IMG/VR virus record: IMGVR_UViG_3300048586_000207
Span: 1 to 41,314 of that record
DNA from: a virus
Strand: one strand, 5' to 3'
Length of the DNA stretch: 41,314 nt
The translations under genes and the position numbers were made by a program. Shown piece after piece: positions 14,784-22,598 of this stretch (the first letter of the stretch is position 1; the number at the start of each line of letters is the position of its first letter). The notes under the pieces are model-generated. The model made no database searches. It had not been told where the DNA came from and saw only the letters and a program-made list of their open reading frames with translations.

Positions 14784-15734
14784 CTAGGTCGTCAGGTCGC
14801 TGAAGAAGTAGCCGAGTGCCGGGGCGACGACCTTGGAATCCCAGGCCATCTGCGATTCGACCCGCACCGCCCGCTTGAGCGGCATCTCGATCCGCGTGAC
14901 GCCGACGTTCATGCCCATGCCGTCACTGACGCCGGTCCACTCGAAGGTGTAGCCGGCGCTCGGCGTCAACAGGGATGGCGTCGGGGCCACGTAGGCCAGC
15001 AGGGCGCTGTCGCTGAAGATTTGGCTGTAGGCGGCCGTCTCGCCTTCGATGTTGGTGGCCTTGATGGCGCGGGCCACGAAGACCCGATCGACCCCGAACA
15101 GCCGCGCCATGATTTCCTGGGTGATCGCCTCGGAGCTGGTGTACTTGATCCGATCCACGAAGTCGGGATGGTTCAGCAGCGCCGCATAGACGTCGTAGCC
15201 AAGCACGAGCGTGTTCGGCTCGTAGCCCGTGGCATTGAGCATGGTGCCCTTGGCCGTCTGAATGTCGAGCAGGGGCGTCGAGGTAGCGTAGACGTCCCAG
15301 TCGGTGGCCGAGGTGTTGTCGGTGCTCCAGACGCCGGTCTTGAAGTAGGTCGAGGCCCACTCGATCTCGCGCTTGAGCAGCAGTTTGCGGGTCACGAACC
15401 GGGCCGCGTCCGCTTCCAGGTTCAGCGGCGCGTCGGCGTTGGCCAACACCTGATCGGGCAGGTCCTGGTGAAACGCGAACACGTCGGCCGAATAGGAATC
15501 GGTGCTGATGTCGAACCCGCCGCCGGCCGATTCCGTGGACGGCGGACGGATCTGCGCTTCATCCCGGAACCAGTCGTTCTGGTCGTAGGTGAAGTACTTG
15601 TCGGTCTGCTTGCTGACCGGGATGCTCGGAAAGACCCGGCCGGAGATGAAGTCGGCCTCGGACTGCACGTAGGCGACGCTGATATTCGTCAGCACCGCGT
15701 CAATGTGGACCTGCGAGGCGGATGGCTGAGGCAT
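14784..15734 (-). CDS. major capsid protein
   Basis: The 316-residue protein follows the decoration gene. It has the usual content of a phage coat of the HK97 fold in short form: NISVAYVQSEADFISGRVFP near the N-terminus, a KYFTYDQNDWFRDEAQIRPP segment, NTLVLGYDVYAALLNHPDFVDRI in the middle and a C-terminal strand region before ALGYFFSDLTT. No N-terminal scaffold (delta) domain is attached, which agrees with a separate scaffold on the protease gene. AGGAG lies nine bases ahead of its ATG. Confidence 0.85.
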   Translation of the reverse strand: MPQPSASQVHIDAVLTNISVAYVQSEADFISGRVFPSIPVSKQTDKYFTYDQNDWFRDEAQIRPPSTESAGGGFDISTDSYSADVFAFHQDLPDQVLANADAPLNLEADAARFVTRKLLLKREIEWASTYFKTGVWSTDNTSATDWDVYATSTPLLDIQTAKGTMLNATGYEPNTLVLGYDVYAALLNHPDFVDRIKYTSSEAITQEIMARLFGVDRVFVARAIKATNIEGETAAYSQIFSDSALLAYVAPTPSLLTPSAGYTFEWTGVSDGMGMNVGVTRIEMPLKRAVRVESQMAWDSKVVAPALGYFFSDLTT

Positions 15735-15775
15735 CGCTCATTGCTCCTGTTCTGGTGAATCCACCACTCGCCGCG

Positions 15776-16171
15776 CTAGGCCGCCCGGCTAGGCGCTGCG
15801 CAATTGATGACCGCCGTGATGAGCCCGCCGACCGCCGTGTTATCTTCGAGCACCTGCCCGATGACGTAATTCGTCGTATCGGTGCCCGGCGTCTTCTTGG
15901 CCGCCTGCCCGTCGGCGCTCGTGCCGATCAGGTCGGTCGTCGCCAGGTTGGCATCGGCCACGATCTTGCTGATGCCGATGATGCAGACCTCCGCGGCCTG
16001 CCCCGAGGTTGGCGTGTTCTGCAGCACGCCGATCGGCACGTCGGTGACCGCCGCGCAGACGACGACCGTTTTGTTGGCCGCCAGCTTGACCAGGTGATAC
16101 TGCTTGCCGCTCAGGTCGGCGCCCGCCGTGTGCCCCACGAGCTTGACGACGCCATCAACTTCCCAGGCCAT
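15776..16171 (-). CDS. head decoration/stabilisation protein (DUF2190-like)
   Basis: The 131-residue beta-rich protein has the pattern of DUF2190-type capsid proteins: a GVVKLVGHTAGADLSGKQYHLVKL start, ADVPIGVLQN-like turn (here TDVPIGVLQN), GQAAEVCIIGISKIVAD, and a C-terminal GQVLEDNT segment. Such proteins trimerise on the capsid surface and stabilise it. The start shares its A with the upstream TAA (TAATG). It lies between the protease/scaffold and the major capsid gene as usual. Confidence 0.78.
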   Translation of the reverse strand: MAWEVDGVVKLVGHTAGADLSGKQYHLVKLAANKTVVVCAAVTDVPIGVLQNTPTSGQAAEVCIIGISKIVADANLATTDLIGTSADGQAAKKTPGTDTTNYVIGQVLEDNTAVGGLITAVINCAAPSRAA

Positions 16172-17895
16172 TAGTTGCGCTCCTTCGCGACGGCCGTCGC
16201 CAGCTCACGATCGGTGGTGAGAATGTGCGTGATGGCCTGCTGCTGGGTGACCTTGTTGGCCTCGGCGTACACCTTTGCCTGCTCTTCCACCCGCTGCCAC
16301 GCGCTCTTGCCCGCATCACCGTCCCCGCCGGCGCTGGTGCCCGCCGCCGAGAAGAGCCCCGACTGCGCGACCGATTTGGCGTGCTCGGTGTTCGTCTTGA
16401 TGTAGCGCTTGACCTGCTCGGAGTCCTCCCCGAAGGTGGCGGCGAGGTCGTTGAGCATGGCCACGTGCTCGCCGGCATCGCCGAACCAGCGCGGGCCCCC
16501 GTCAGTGCCCTTGACCAGCGCGGTAAAGCGCTGGCTGCGCTGCGCCGTCTCGAGCGAGGCGATGCGCCCCTCCTGGGCCGCGATGGTCGTCTTGGCTTCG
16601 GCCAGCTCGGTAACCGTCGCCTCGTACTTCGGCTTGAGCTCGCGATACTCGCGAATCTCCGCCTCGGTGAGCGTGACCGCCTGCCCTGCCGCTGGCGGCT
16701 GCTGGTTCTTGGCGTCAGACACGCCAGTACCCTCCTGCCGGTGCGCGTCGCGCCCGGCCTGATCATCCAACGTCCCGGTTTCGCTGGCCGCCAGCGGCCG
16801 GAGAACGTCCGTCTTGAAGTGCGGGCGGACACAGATCGCCATGCCGACCGCCACGTTGTCGTGAAAGTCGGCGGTGACGGGGTCCTGCCACTGGTCGTAG
16901 ATCTCGGCGGAGACGTAGCGGAAGCGGTCGCCGGCGATCAGCTCGCGGCCCCGGTCGTTCCACTCCGGCCGGACCTCGATCGATCCGTCCTCAGCGAGAC
17001 GCATCTCCCGAATCCAGCCGACCGCCCCGGCCGAGCGATAGTCGTGTTCGACGTTGATGGGCAGATCCTGCCCGTAGGTGTTGGCGGAGAAGTTGGCGAC
17101 GATCGCCGCGTACTTCTCGGCCGTGAAGTCGAGGGTCCCGAAGACCGCATGGGTGTAGGTGCCCGGCGGGGGGAGGAACTGCACCCACTCGCTGGCCGCC
17201 GTGAAGGTGCGTGGGCGAACGAACCGAATGCCGGCGTGATCGCTGATTGACTCGGCGTAAACCATGCCGTCTGTCATGCCGCGCAGCGGGATAACCACCC
17301 GCCGCTCGCCGGCCACGATCACGATGTCCGTGAAGCGCAAGGGCAGCTCGGCCAGGTCCGGCGTCAGGTCGGTGCCGGCCGGCACATAGGCGAGCGTGAT
17401 GTGCGGCGAGTAGCCATGCTCCCTGCTGATCGCCGCACCGGTGAACCCGATGCTGTCCACGATGGCGCCGCGCAGTTCCGTCAGCCCCGGCACATCGGGC
17501 ACGGCGTAGATGACATCACCGTCGTCACCGCCATAGAACCGCCCATGCCCGCCGATCGTGCCGGTGAGCGGTGCGTGGTAGGCCGCGATGTCATCCACCG
17601 CGCCAACGATGCGGGCAAAGGTCAGATCATCGGCCGTCGCCATGTCCGGCACGATCGCCAGCGTGATGTGCAGGTTCTCGGCTGGTTCGCCACCCGGCTG
17701 CGCGAGGGCGGCCGCGGTGGCGTCATCCAGCCACAACGCCACCAGCAGCCCGGTGTAAGCGCCTTCGGTCAGTTGCAGCGATGTGGGGAGCTGCTCGTTG
17801 GGGATGCGGACGCCCCGGCCCATCGCCTGCCGGAGCTGGGCGACGATCGCCGCGCGGTCGCTATCGCTGAGAATGAAGTCGTCGCTCGGTGTCAT
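16171..17895 (-). CDS. 2H-phosphoesterase fused to Mu I-like prohead protease and scaffold
   Basis: This 574-residue protein has three parts. Residues 45-205 form a 2H (2'-5' RNA ligase-like) domain with both signature motifs, H76-I-T78 (NLHITLAIVPD) and H165-I-T167 (PHITLAYVP). Residues 225-365 match the Mu I-type head protease: FLPPPGTYTHAVFG, ALIV-type core, INVEHDY with H284, GWIREM and FRYVSAEIYD. Residues 405-574 are coiled coil and Ala/Glu/Lys-rich, as in scaffolds. The ATG at 17895 was chosen because it lies after the leader terminator and behind a GGAG; the open frame beyond is leader. 2H enzymes cleave cyclic phosphates or 2'-5' bonds. Their fusion to a head protein is odd. Confidence 0.85.
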   Translation of the reverse strand: MTPSDDFILSDSDRAAIVAQLRQAMGRGVRIPNEQLPTSLQLTEGAYTGLLVALWLDDATAAALAQPGGEPAENLHITLAIVPDMATADDLTFARIVGAVDDIAAYHAPLTGTIGGHGRFYGGDDGDVIYAVPDVPGLTELRGAIVDSIGFTGAAISREHGYSPHITLAYVPAGTDLTPDLAELPLRFTDIVIVAGERRVVIPLRGMTDGMVYAESISDHAGIRFVRPRTFTAASEWVQFLPPPGTYTHAVFGTLDFTAEKYAAIVANFSANTYGQDLPINVEHDYRSAGAVGWIREMRLAEDGSIEVRPEWNDRGRELIAGDRFRYVSAEIYDQWQDPVTADFHDNVAVGMAICVRPHFKTDVLRPLAASETGTLDDQAGRDAHRQEGTGVSDAKNQQPPAAGQAVTLTEAEIREYRELKPKYEATVTELAEAKTTIAAQEGRIASLETAQRSQRFTALVKGTDGGPRWFGDAGEHVAMLNDLAATFGEDSEQVKRYIKTNTEHAKSVAQSGLFSAAGTSAGGDGDAGKSAWQRVEEQAKVYAEANKVTQQQAITHILTTDRELATAVAKERN

Positions 17896-17911
17896 CTCGG
17901 CTCCGGCCAAC

Positions 17912-17952
17912 AAAAACGGCCAGTGGCGCCCGGGCGGGGGCGTCACTGGCCG
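17912..17952 (-). terminator. intrinsic terminator in the protease/scaffold leader
   Basis: The arms 17917-17930 and 17939-17952 pair over 14 positions with one mismatch, around an eight-base loop, and on the minus strand TTTTTG follows. The strong hairpin plus U-tract lies only 17 bases before the ATG of the protease/scaffold gene and downstream of a putative promoter, so it acts as a leader attenuator or the 3' end of a short RNA. Confidence 0.75.
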
Positions 17953-17986
17953 ACAATTGGCCGTCGCTCGTGACGTCAGTGTAGCA
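17953..17986 (-). promoter_or_regulatory. extended -10 promoter and conserved 15-mer
   Basis: On the minus strand TGC-TACACT (17986-17978) forms an extended -10 element. Thirteen bases past TACACTGA lies the start of GGCCAATTGTCGGCC, which runs into the terminator stem. The same set (TGnTACACTGA, the 15-mer, a hairpin and GGCCGTTTTTG) recurs at 22520-22598. A TTGCGC at 18003-18008 could be a weak -35 with a long spacer. The expected transcript to the terminator is about 60 bases. Confidence 0.5.
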
Positions 17987-18013
17987 CGCGACAACATGCC
18001 GCGCGCAATCCGC

Positions 18014-18724
18014 CTAGTTCGGCGTCACCTGGAAGAAGAACCGGGCGGCTTCCTGCGTCAGATCGGTTGGCTCCACGACACCAACGAGCGTGCTTGGCAT
18101 GGCGGTGTGCGCGCCGGTCGATGCGACGCTGATGCCAGCCGATGACACGGACGATCCGTCCGTGAACGCAGCACGGCCAACCGTCCCGCCGTAACTCCGG
18201 AATCCCGTGATGCTGACCGTCGCGGTGGCGGACCCTCCAACCCAGTACAGGCCCGGCGTCACCGGCGCATCCGGCGACAGACTGAACCCGTCTCCCGGTT
18301 GCGCCCCGTCCGTCACCACGACCGTGCCCAGATCAGCCACTTTCGCGCCCGCCAGTCCCCGGCTCGCTCCGGTTTCCGAGACGGCGAAGAGGGCGAACCG
18401 GGCCGTCGCGTCCCCGTCCTGGGGGGCGTACAGCACAAATCCGATGCCGGTGAGGTTCGCGTCGGGATCACCGATCCTGATGAGCGCGAGCGTGATGGTG
18501 TCCGGTTCCAACGTCGCCGGATCGTCGCCTTCGCTCCCCGCCATCGCGGTGCCGTTGTCGTACCAGACGTTCGGGTTCATGGAGTACGTGTCGCCGCCCC
18601 CGCCGCCGGCATCCACCGGGATCGCCATTCCTATGCCGCCCGCCGTCACCGAGTCGAGCGGGATTACCCATCCATCTTCGCCGCGCAGCACGTACCCGCC
18701 GCTGCCGTCCGGGTAAATTCTCAT
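18014..18724 (-). CDS. head-region fibre or decoration protein with shared N-terminal peptide
   Basis: The 236-residue protein begins MRIYPDGSGGYVLRGEDGW, then VIPLDSVT, which aligns with the first 27 residues of the phosphoesterase protein at 20800-22518. After a Gly-rich linker the rest is a beta-rich domain (NPNVWYDNGTAM, LYAPQDGDATARFALFAVSE, PVTPGLYWVGGS) of jelly-roll type, as in phage surface proteins that bind sugars. GGAGG lies ahead of the ATG. Its place between the Mu F-like and protease genes suggests a head-attached protein. The shared N-terminus may be a docking peptide. Both are inference. Confidence 0.65.
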   Translation of the reverse strand: MRIYPDGSGGYVLRGEDGWVIPLDSVTAGGIGMAIPVDAGGGGGDTYSMNPNVWYDNGTAMAGSEGDDPATLEPDTITLALIRIGDPDANLTGIGFVLYAPQDGDATARFALFAVSETGASRGLAGAKVADLGTVVVTDGAQPGDGFSLSPDAPVTPGLYWVGGSATATVSITGFRSYGGTVGRAAFTDGSSVSSAGISVASTGAHTAMPSTLVGVVEPTDLTQEAARFFFQVTPN

Positions 18725-18733
18725 TGCTTCCTC

Positions 18734-19432
18734 CTACCCGCTCGCCATCGGGTACTCCACCCGCTGGTAGAGCCGGCCCCGCTCCGCGCACCCATCGCAC
18801 ACGTTGCCATCCGATTCCGTGATCCAGGTGGCCACCCACATGTGCTGATCGTTGTCGCCGACGATCGACCACGAACAGCGGCAACGACTCTTGCACTCCG
18901 TACCACCGTCCGCCGGATACACCGGCAGCCGACCCCCGGTGCGCCCGATCCCCTTGGCTGAGGCGTTTCCCCGTTCATAGCCCTCCACCGCCGCACCGCC
19001 GTAGAGCGCCGCCCGCTGTGCGGTGCGCGGTTCCAACGCCTCCTTGATCGCCTGCAACGGCGTCACGCCCCGCTGGGCATCGATCGCGGCCTGGAGCACG
19101 TTGAGGAAGCGTTGCCCGTAGGCCGTCTGCCGAGTCACTACCACGGCGAGCTCATCCCAGTCGGCATCGGTCATCAGCGCCGTCCCGCCGCGGCCCAGCA
19201 CGTAGCCATGGGAGGCCGCTTCGACGATCAGGGTCAGGAAGCGATCTTCCCACGTCACCTTCGCAATCTCGCCGCCGACGTAGGACGCCACCAGCGCCAC
19301 GAGGCGCGTTTCGTAGGCATCGGCCATCGCGTTGCGCAGCGCGATCAGCTGCGCTTCGGTGACGAGCCGGCCGGTCCGCTTGTGGCGGTAGCGCTGCGTG
19401 CGGTCATCCCACACGAGGTCGTTCGGGGTCAT
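18734..19432 (-). CDS. Mu F-like head morphogenesis protein
   Basis: The 232-residue protein has the C-terminal hallmark of the Mu F/SPP1 gp7 minor head family: ERGNASAKGIGR, VYPADGGTECKSRCRCSWSI with the conserved Cys cluster, and VWP-like aromatic pairs near W and CDGC further on. The N-terminal half is helical. Its ATG overlaps the portal stop (ATGA). Such proteins enter the prohead in few copies and help assembly or DNA delivery. Together with the gp29-like portal and I-like protease it shows a Mu-type head module on a siphophage tail. Confidence 0.85.
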   Translation of the reverse strand: MTPNDLVWDDRTQRYRHKRTGRLVTEAQLIALRNAMADAYETRLVALVASYVGGEIAKVTWEDRFLTLIVEAASHGYVLGRGGTALMTDADWDELAVVVTRQTAYGQRFLNVLQAAIDAQRGVTPLQAIKEALEPRTAQRAALYGGAAVEGYERGNASAKGIGRTGGRLPVYPADGGTECKSRCRCSWSIVGDNDQHMWVATWITESDGNVCDGCAERGRLYQRVEYPMASG

Positions 19433-20778
19433 CCCTCGCCGCCATCAGCCGGCTCACCGCCGCTGCTCTTCGTCGCCGCCCACGCCTCCCGCTGGGCCTT
19501 GATCTCCTCGGCCGTCGGCAGATCGTTGATCGGCAGCCCGGCCACCTCGTGCAGGAACTCCCGCAGCTCCGGCGAATCGATCAGGGTGCCGGTGTTGGCC
19601 AGGCGTACCAGGTAGAGCCCGAGATTCTGGAGGTCCTTGCTGTCGATGCGGCCCGGCTTGAGCTTCGGCGCCAGCTCGCTCTCCATGCCGTTGAGCCGCA
19701 GCAACCGGGGAATCGCCTGCGTGTTGATCGCATCGGCCACGATGTCGAGGTGCGCGCCGATCGCGGACTGGAAGAGCCCGCTCTGCGTTTCCGAGAGCGC
19801 CAGCGCCCCGATCCCGTCCTGCCCGGTCCGCATCACGTTCGCCAGGAAGACGGTCACGATCTCGTTGGCGTAGCGCCGGACGACCGGGTCTGTGTCGAAC
19901 GCCTTGCCGCCGCCCGACTTGATCAGCTCGAACTCATACTGCTTGTTGCCGTCGGAGTCGCTGTCGCTCGGCAGGATAATGCCGGCCTGCTCGCCGTTGC
20001 GCAGGCTCGTCACCATCTGCTGGTAGGCGGCGTAGAGCGGATCGCCATCCTGCATCGCCGATGCCGGCATCCGGATCATCGGGATGCCGGCCAGATCCCG
20101 CTCGATACCGATCCCCTCGATCTTCTGGATCGCCCGCTTGTAGTACCACGCGTCGTACGCCGGCCGCAGCGGCGTCCACCCTTCCGGCGAGTTGGTCTTG
20201 CCGGAGTAGACGATGTGCAAGAGCCGCTCGATCGGAATCTCGTACTTCTGGAAGCTGGCCGGATCCTGCTGGATCAGCGCGGTCACGTCGCCGGCGTCAT
20301 CGAATGTCCAGCCAAACCGCGTCGCCTGTGGCCGGGTCGCCCAGCGCCGCCAGCCGATGCGGCCGTCATCGAACTGGCTCCGCTGCGTGGGATCGGCCTG
20401 CTCGGGTCCGCTCCGCCGCTTGTAGATGATCTCGCCGGCGTACCAGCCCCACGGGATGTAGGAGAGGATCGCCGAGAGGGTGTCGCCTGGCCAGTAGCCG
20501 TCCATGTCGGCCAAGCATTCCTCGATGAAGGTGGCCAGCTCGGTCGCCGGCGCCGATTCATCGGCCGGCTCGATGGACCAGTCTACCCGCCGCACCAGCA
20601 TCTCGATGCCGTGCAGGATCGCCCCGATTTCCGGCGAGTGGATCATCGCCCGGATGGTGCGGTCCCGTTCGGTGCCGCGCCAGGCCCTGTCAGGATCGTC
20701 GGACCACAGGACACCGCCATAGTGGACGAGGCCCGGGGAGCCGTGGGTGACGAAGGGCGCGCGTGCGCGGTCGGTCAT
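19429..20778 (-). CDS. portal protein (Mu gp29 / DUF935-like)
   Basis: The 449-residue protein has typical portal segments: EIGAILHGIEMLVRRVDW, IPWGWYAGEIIYKRR, FDDAGDVTALIQQDP, PIERLLHIVYSGKTNSPEG, LRPAYDAWYYKRAIQ and GIERDLAGIPMIRMP, and a C-terminal helix region before a Gly/Glu tail. These match the Mu gp29-like portal family. It forms the ring through which DNA enters and leaves the head. GGAGAGG lies ahead of the ATG. TerL is upstream, but a zinc-ribbon and the phosphoesterase gene stand between the two, which is unusual. Confidence 0.9.
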   Translation of the reverse strand: MTDRARAPFVTHGSPGLVHYGGVLWSDDPDRAWRGTERDRTIRAMIHSPEIGAILHGIEMLVRRVDWSIEPADESAPATELATFIEECLADMDGYWPGDTLSAILSYIPWGWYAGEIIYKRRSGPEQADPTQRSQFDDGRIGWRRWATRPQATRFGWTFDDAGDVTALIQQDPASFQKYEIPIERLLHIVYSGKTNSPEGWTPLRPAYDAWYYKRAIQKIEGIGIERDLAGIPMIRMPASAMQDGDPLYAAYQQMVTSLRNGEQAGIILPSDSDSDGNKQYEFELIKSGGGKAFDTDPVVRRYANEIVTVFLANVMRTGQDGIGALALSETQSGLFQSAIGAHLDIVADAINTQAIPRLLRLNGMESELAPKLKPGRIDSKDLQNLGLYLVRLANTGTLIDSPELREFLHEVAGLPINDLPTAEEIKAQREAWAATKSSGGEPADGGEG

Positions 20779-20799
20779 CGTGTGTCTGCCTCTCCAGAA

Positions 20800-22518
20800 C
20801 TAGCCGAGCACCGTGTTCATCGTCCAGTCATCCGATGATGTATTGACAAAGCGCATGTGCTCCTGACTAGTCAGGGGCCGCCGGAACGCGGCCACGCCCA
20901 GCAGCGCTCCCCCGATGCCACTGGTGCTCGATGACCCGCCGAAGTACATGGCCGTGCTGATTGCCACCAGGTCGTAGTAGCCGACCGATCCGGCGTCCTT
21001 GCCATTGACCCGCAATTGCGCCACCTTGCCGTCCCAATCGAGCGCCAGCGTCACGATCTGCCCCACCGGTACCGGGTACGACGTGCTGATCACACTCAGA
21101 TTGCTGCCGACGCTGGCCGAGGCATTTTCGGATGCGTTGACGGTCAGGAAGATGCGGCTCAGCCCGCCGAGTGCGGGTTGGTATGCGACATTCTTGGTGG
21201 CGGCGGTATCCGCGATCGTGCACCGGACAATGACGCTGCCCTTGCCCGGCAGGAGGTAGCTGCTCGGGTTGATCAAGGTCCGGTTGTTCTGGTCCGTCAG
21301 GTCCAGCCCGCTCTCTCCGTTGACCGTGGTATAGAGAGCCGAGCCAACCATTGTCAGGGACGCCGCGCCGTTGATTGTCTCCCCGGCCAACGAATCGACC
21401 AGCGGAAACACGAACGCGGTCGGGTTGCCTTCCGGCGGCGCCGGGGTGCTGCGGGGCACCGGGATCGCCGCGTAGCCGTTTAGGGTCTCCCACGCCTGCG
21501 TGCGGTGATTCCGGATGTGCACGTCAATCCGGTCGTCAAGCACCGTCAGGAAGAGCGAGCGCAGGGGATCGGTCTCGCCGGTCAGCGCCTCATCCGTCCA
21601 GGCCAGTGACCCGGCGTTGATGTGGGCGATGTGCCGGGAGCCGAGCCAGTGTCGGTCAAAGCAGCCGACCGCCTCGTACTGCGAGTGGGTGTGGCCGCAG
21701 ATCCACGCCCGCGCGTTGCTGTGCTTGTCGAGGACCGCCTGCACATCCGTACTGGGCTGGGTCATGAAATTGGGATTGATGCTCGAAAGCCCACCGGTGG
21801 CCGCGCCGCCCGGCCGCATGGTGTAAACCGTGCGTTCGAGCGGCGAGTGGCAGAGGATGATCGCGTCACGCCCATCGGCGGCCAGCTGCTGATCGAGCCA
21901 GGTCACGGTCGCCGTCGAGAGGGTGACCGGATTGGCCCCACCACCCGCCACCGTATCCAGCCCGATCACGATCAGGCGGCACCAGCCGAAATCGGTGACG
22001 AAGTTCTGGTCCGCGTAGCCGTAGACCGCCGCCCACTGGTCGGCGGTGCGTTCGCCGTTGGTGTCGTGATTGCCGACGCAGGCGGTCCAGTCGGCCCGGT
22101 CCGGATCGAGCGCGGCGGCGCGGGCCAGGAACTCGGTGTCGTTCGCGCCGGGTGTCGTGCCAGACGAATCGACCCGATCAACCAGGTCACCGACGTAGAG
22201 ACGGTGGAAATGCAGGTGGTTGAGCGTCGCGAGATCGGTGAACGCCGCGTCGAGCCGCGCGTCAATGCCGGTGCGGGTGGTGTACCCGACGTGCACGTCT
22301 CCGATCACACTGAAGGTCCGATCGGGAAAAGCGGGCGCGGTGCCAACGATCGTTTCAACGACCGCCCTCGCCGCGCTTCCCGGCGTCTCAAGGTCCGCCT
22401 GCGTCACGCCGACATCGGCCGTGCCGAGCGCCCCGTCCGTCACCGACTCCAACGGGATGACGAAGCCTCGCTCGCTGCGCAGGAACAGGTCACCGTTCGG
22501 CGCGCGGTAGATCTTCAT
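20800..22518 (-). CDS. metallophosphoesterase with C-terminal LamG-like domain
   Basis: The 572-residue protein has all motifs of a calcineurin-like phosphoesterase: GDVH (73-76), GDLVD (110-114), GNHD (149-152), CHSP with H224, and GHTH (275-278). Residues 365-560 form a concanavalin/LamG-like sugar-binding fold (LPGKGSVIVRCTI, ALDWDGKVAQLRVNG, FRRPLTSQEHMRFVN). The first 27 residues match the N-terminus of the protein at 18014-18724. The ATG at 22518 was chosen since it begins that shared peptide; its AGGAGG is inside a terminator stem. Its place before the portal gene suggests a virion surface enzyme acting on a phosphate-containing polymer or nucleotide. The substrate is unknown. Confidence 0.85.
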   Translation of the reverse strand: MKIYRAPNGDLFLRSERGFVIPLESVTDGALGTADVGVTQADLETPGSAARAVVETIVGTAPAFPDRTFSVIGDVHVGYTTRTGIDARLDAAFTDLATLNHLHFHRLYVGDLVDRVDSSGTTPGANDTEFLARAAALDPDRADWTACVGNHDTNGERTADQWAAVYGYADQNFVTDFGWCRLIVIGLDTVAGGGANPVTLSTATVTWLDQQLAADGRDAIILCHSPLERTVYTMRPGGAATGGLSSINPNFMTQPSTDVQAVLDKHSNARAWICGHTHSQYEAVGCFDRHWLGSRHIAHINAGSLAWTDEALTGETDPLRSLFLTVLDDRIDVHIRNHRTQAWETLNGYAAIPVPRSTPAPPEGNPTAFVFPLVDSLAGETINGAASLTMVGSALYTTVNGESGLDLTDQNNRTLINPSSYLLPGKGSVIVRCTIADTAATKNVAYQPALGGLSRIFLTVNASENASASVGSNLSVISTSYPVPVGQIVTLALDWDGKVAQLRVNGKDAGSVGYYDLVAISTAMYFGGSSSTSGIGGALLGVAAFRRPLTSQEHMRFVNTSSDDWTMNTVLG

Positions 22519-22519
22519 C

Positions 22520-22562
22520 AAAAACGGCCTCCTGCTTCGCCCGTGGGCGCCGCATGAGGCCG
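22520..22562 (-). terminator. terminator that contains the ribosome binding site of the phosphoesterase gene
   Basis: On the minus strand CGGCCTC (22562-22556) pairs with GAGGCCG (22531-22525), with an inner CGCCC/GGGCG stem in the loop, and TTTTTG follows directly before the ATG at 22518. The Shine-Dalgarno AGGAGG (22533-22528) is part of the closing arm. The element could stop transcription and also hide the ribosome site in read-through mRNA. Confidence 0.7.
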
Positions 22563-22598
22563 ACAATTGGCCATGATTGCTTTGGGTTCAGTGTATCA
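22561..22598 (-). promoter_or_regulatory. extended -10 promoter and conserved 15-mer
   Basis: On the minus strand TGA-TACACT (22598-22590) forms an extended -10 whose TGA is also the stop codon of the zinc-ribbon gene. Fifteen bases past TACACTGA, GGCCAATTGTCGGCC begins and merges with the terminator stem. The layout copies that at 17912-17986. The expected short transcript is about 65 bases. Confidence 0.5.
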
